Shown here: positions 61,301 to 64,000 of the stretch, in pieces | Layout: every line of letters starts with the position of its first letter | Position numbering within the stretch: the first letter of the stretch is position 1 | From: Turritopsis dohrnii | Taxonomy: Eukaryota > Cnidaria > Hydrozoa > Anthoathecata > Oceaniidae | Reading direction: 5' to 3' | Assembly: GCA_027922465.2 (NCBI GenBank) | Contig: BQMF02000021.1 | Span: 868,001-932,000, forward strand | DNA length: 64,000 nucleotides | Notes under the pieces: generated by a model | Seen by the model: the letters and a program-made list of their open reading frames with translations, nothing else | The model's database searches: none | What the model was told of the DNA's origin: nothing | Position numbers and translations under genes: made by a program

Positions 61301-63025
61301 ATTGGTTTCTAGAGCATATCGCAGCCTAACGAATTAGCACCACCTCTGTCACCAACCACCCGGAGGCGTTTAAGCAGCGAACAAAAGCGATCGATTCTGG
61401 ACCAGATCAACTTCGAAGCCGTAAAAGAACTGCAGATCACCACAAGTGAAGCGCTGGAGCGTTTAGGTAAACTCCATCTCGCCGTCGACACATGCGTCAA
61501 AACACTCATCTCGTTCTGTCACGGAAACTGGCTAGATATTTCAGTGTTGAAACAATCCATCCAACCGATACGAGACTTCTCCGCAAAACTAAAAACTGCA
61601 CTACGTTTGCTGACTGAATTCGGTCTGGGTACGTTAGTGAACACCACCAAAAACATCAACGGGGAAGTGTTAATGGATAAACTTATCGGTGACGTGGAAC
61701 CGTTGTTGGAATCTTATTACAAGGTAAAGATCTGTCTCATGCATCTCGATAGTAACAACTGGATGGTGCCCGAAGTCCGTACGAGTTCCAACGAGAAGTT
61801 TTTCGCTACTCTAAACGCCATCATGATACTTTCGCAAAGGATTCCTGAGCAATGTCGAGTATTTAATTTGTCGGTTCAAAACAATATACACGAATTGTTT
61901 GCGGCTGACGATTCCGTTGAAAACATTACCAAAAAAATAGGTGATTTGCTATCGCAGACACGTGGGACCTCGCCCATTCAGATGAACGGTCAGACCACTT
62001 TGAACAGATCACGAAACGAGTCACCCGGGAATACCGAGACTTTGAAGCGTGACTTAGCTGGTCGTCGTCAGCAAGCTCGTGACATCAATACTGCAACGTT
62101 GAAATCCGTTCCCAGATTACCTCCAAAACCGGTCCTTCCCAGTCAGAGACGGTCATTGGCTGGCGTGTTGGAACCCCCAGATTCACGATACCCTTTGACC
62201 AATCGCGGTTTCGGCCATATCGAACGGCTTGTAACGGATTATGTGCCGGAAGATACACGGCAGAGGAAATACGCCAGCGATCCGGCAACACCGTCGCATA
62301 CTGACGGACAAAAAACTATGTGGGGCGGAAGTTGTCCGCTTCTACTGGAGAGAAACTCGGCAGCGGCTTACAGTCCCTTACGTGGAGCCGATTCGACGTC
62401 CAGCTCGTCGTCGGTCGGTGCTAGTATTCCCGAGGAAAGCATTGAGATCAAGCAAACGAACTTCGAAGCAAATCGCTCATACCCGTCAGATTCCAATATT
62501 CTGTCTCCCGCACTGACGCCGTTGCATACAAGGTCGGCGTCACTTCCATGGGACGACAAACTAAAAAACACGTTCACATTCGAAGATTCCGGACCGAAAT
62601 CCCCGCAACTGTCGCCGTTAGACCACCGGGACATTGAATCGTTGGAATTCTTTTGCCGGCAAGTCGAATCGCAAGTGTTACTTTTACGCGAGTCTATGAA
62701 AAACCTAACCGAAGCGGTGGAGAACCGCGAGGAGCCAGCTGTGTTTGTCTCCCACTCGAAGTTTATTATACTGACCGCCCACAAAGTAGTGAGCAGCGGT
62801 CAGGAAATTACAAACAGATTACTGAACAAAGAAGTGTTAAATAAACTGAAGAGCGGTACTGCTCACCTGACTGTGTGCATCCGCGGCGTTGTGGCGTCCA
62901 CTAAAACCGCAGCACTGGAGTATCCCGAACCAAGTTCGATGATGGAGATGATTAGCTCCGTGTTGGCGTTAGGTGATGCTGTACGCATAATTCATAGCGA
63001 GTGTAGGCGGGCCCTTACGGTTTAA
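55397..63025 (+). CDS. BCAR1: Cas-family adhesion scaffold, p130Cas/BCAR1-like
   Basis: Coding exons 55397-57154 and 61313-63025, joined in phase 0; a short upstream exon with the start codon is missing. Together about 1156 residues, longer than human p130Cas. An SH3 domain (3-60) has ALYDN, a WW pair and PGNRLKV. The substrate region (~131-525) has 16 YxxP motifs: fourteen YDxP, plus YGTP and YNTP. When phosphorylated by Src/FAK-type kinases, these dock Crk/Nck SH2 domains. DDYVDYHDIW near 565 corresponds to the Src-binding site. The second exon encodes the helical serine-rich domain, a Pro-rich RLPPKPVLP and a C-terminal FAT-like bundle with HSKFIILTAHK and KTAALEYP. It links integrin signalling to the cytoskeleton. 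The assignment to the Cas family is firm; BCAR1 versus NEDD9/EFS is not separable because the vertebrate split came later. Confidence 0.94.
57461..57610. repeat. 38-bp minisatellite, about four copies
   Basis: CATATAAGATTTCACTGGAG recurs at 57493, 57531 and 57569, exactly 38 bp apart, with a partial copy on each side. Only a few bases vary between units. Confidence 0.88.
58864..58983. mobile_element. TA-flanked MITE copy 5
   Basis: Starts CCCAGTGGGCGAAATCGTCA and ends with the inverse GTTTTAACAAATGTGCCGG. It lies in the Cas intron. Confidence 0.75.
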
Positions 63026-63052
63026 CACATCATTTTAGTTAATGTTTTGTTT

Positions 63053-63058
63053 AATAAA
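63053..63058 (+). promoter_or_regulatory. Poly(A) signal of the Cas gene
   Basis: A canonical AATAAA 28 nt after the stop codon. A short 3' UTR is implied. No competing hexamer is nearer. Confidence 0.7.
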
Positions 63059-64000
63059 GATTATGTAAATTCTAAGCGGTGTGGGTGAGGATGGAATACT
63101 GCGTGGTGTGTTCTCCGTCATGTTTGACTTTTCTTCCACTTTACAAGATCAACTTTTCATCTGTGCAAACAGTTGCTACTCGAAATAACGCATATTTTTG
63201 AGTAAGTCACTCCAATTTACGAATATTGCATTTTCTACATTTTTCAAAATATCCGATGTTCAATTGGCTTGGATATTACATCGCTTACTATAGAATTCTG
63301 TGCAGTATATGAAGCATCTATATAGCAAGGAAGTCATTATTTGACATTCTCCTTTGACTGCTTGCTGTTATTTTTAAGATATCTGAATTCATATAGTCTT
63401 GTATATTTAAGAAAACATAGTTCTATTTTCATATTTCGCTCGAATTCCACTTCGCTCTCCTTTATAAGTTTTTATTTTGTATCGCTGAAGAGGAACTCTC
63501 GTAACCATCTTCCGAAAACATGTTTTGTAACTGTGAAAGAGGGCTATACGCCCTGTTGCACCCAACCTTAGCGCCCTCTGGTACACGAGTTTTGATAAAG
63601 AAAAGTGGTTTTTGTGAAATTTCCTGAATTGTATTTCAGCCTCACCTGTATGATAAGAACATTTATGATGATTAAATCGTCATTACGTCATAGAAAAGTT
63701 CCTTATCCGTGAAGATGTAAGATAAGATAAGAAATGTTGGAAAGCATAATTACACACGGGGGAAACATTTCCCACCTTCTTTAGCGAACCTTACCCACAA
63801 ATACTTTCATTTTATTTTCAGTTCCATTTTCCAATTTCTGATCTTTTGTTTGTGTGTTTTTATACTTTTTTTATTCCATTAATTTATTTCTTTATATGAT
63901 TTTAATTCTACCTTGTACAAATTTGTATGAATAAATTGTATCATTTTAAAGACGTTTTTCTCCTTCCAGTAACACAGCGGTGATTCTTTAGTATTATAGA
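63059..64000. other. Downstream flank of the Cas gene
   Basis: AT-rich, with no supported gene. Several AATAAA-like words near 63930 could serve as alternative poly(A) signals. Confidence 0.4.

Larger units (their letters stand above)
57155..61312 (+). other. 4.2-kb intron of the Cas gene
   Basis: Begins GTAAGT and ends TTTCTAG. It holds a 38-bp minisatellite (57461-57610) and MITE copy 5 (58864-58983). A 120-codon minus-strand frame at 58198-58560 has no recognisable domain. No additional Cas exon is needed because flanking phases match. Confidence 0.75.

Overview
This is a eukaryotic, animal-type window: AT-rich, intron-bearing and dense with transposable elements. Three host genes are visible, all on the plus strand: a signal-peptide-bearing multi-pass membrane protein with a repetitive, probably beta-helical ectodomain (5945-13113), the ESCRT-III gene CHMP1 (coding exons 38636-41598) and a Cas-family adhesion scaffold, BCAR1/p130Cas-like (55397-63025). 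Cas-family proteins, TTAGGG-like interstitial repeats, DIRS, pogo, hAT and CR1/L2-like LINE elements, and a LINE carrying a 2A peptide point to an invertebrate metazoan. A cnidarian or similar marine animal is my best guess; the species cannot be fixed from sequence alone.

Layout. 0.3-2.7 kb holds two foldback elements (FB1, FB2), the second enclosed by another inverted repeat. 3.7 kb has a small hAT-like element. 5.9-13.1 kb is the membrane-protein gene with one 2.4-kb intron. 15.9-16.3 kb is a 67-bp minisatellite. 17.6 kb is an 81-bp palindrome with a 12-bp target duplication. 18.1-28.2 kb is a nest: two nearly identical ~1.54-kb repeats (A and B) lie head to tail. A is split by an apparently full-length LINE with one intact 1091-aa ORF. 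B is split by a SINE-like dimer and by an internally deleted DIRS element that retains its inverted repeats and internal complementary region. Each copy supplies the empty site for the insertions in the other. 28.3-32.0 kb holds a Harbinger-like MITE, a CAG...CTG MITE and a third foldback element (FB3) with a hAT-like element inside it. 32.3-35.0 kb is a broken second LINE. 35.3-36.0 kb is a pogo-like relic. 36-38.6 kb is sparse, followed by CHMP1. 41.6-55.4 kb is gene-poor AT-rich sequence with copies of a TA-flanked MITE. 55.4-63.0 kb is the Cas gene, split by a 4.2-kb intron.

The host genes are unrelated in function (cell-surface protein, membrane scission, adhesion signalling) and show no sign of co-regulation. 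The most interesting material is the transposon biology: the 2A-LINE, the DIRS end structure, a foldback family whose termini are conserved while the internal satellites differ, three CAG...CTG elements each with an exact 5-bp target duplication, and a 28-bp motif shared by the 5' regions of two diverged LINEs.
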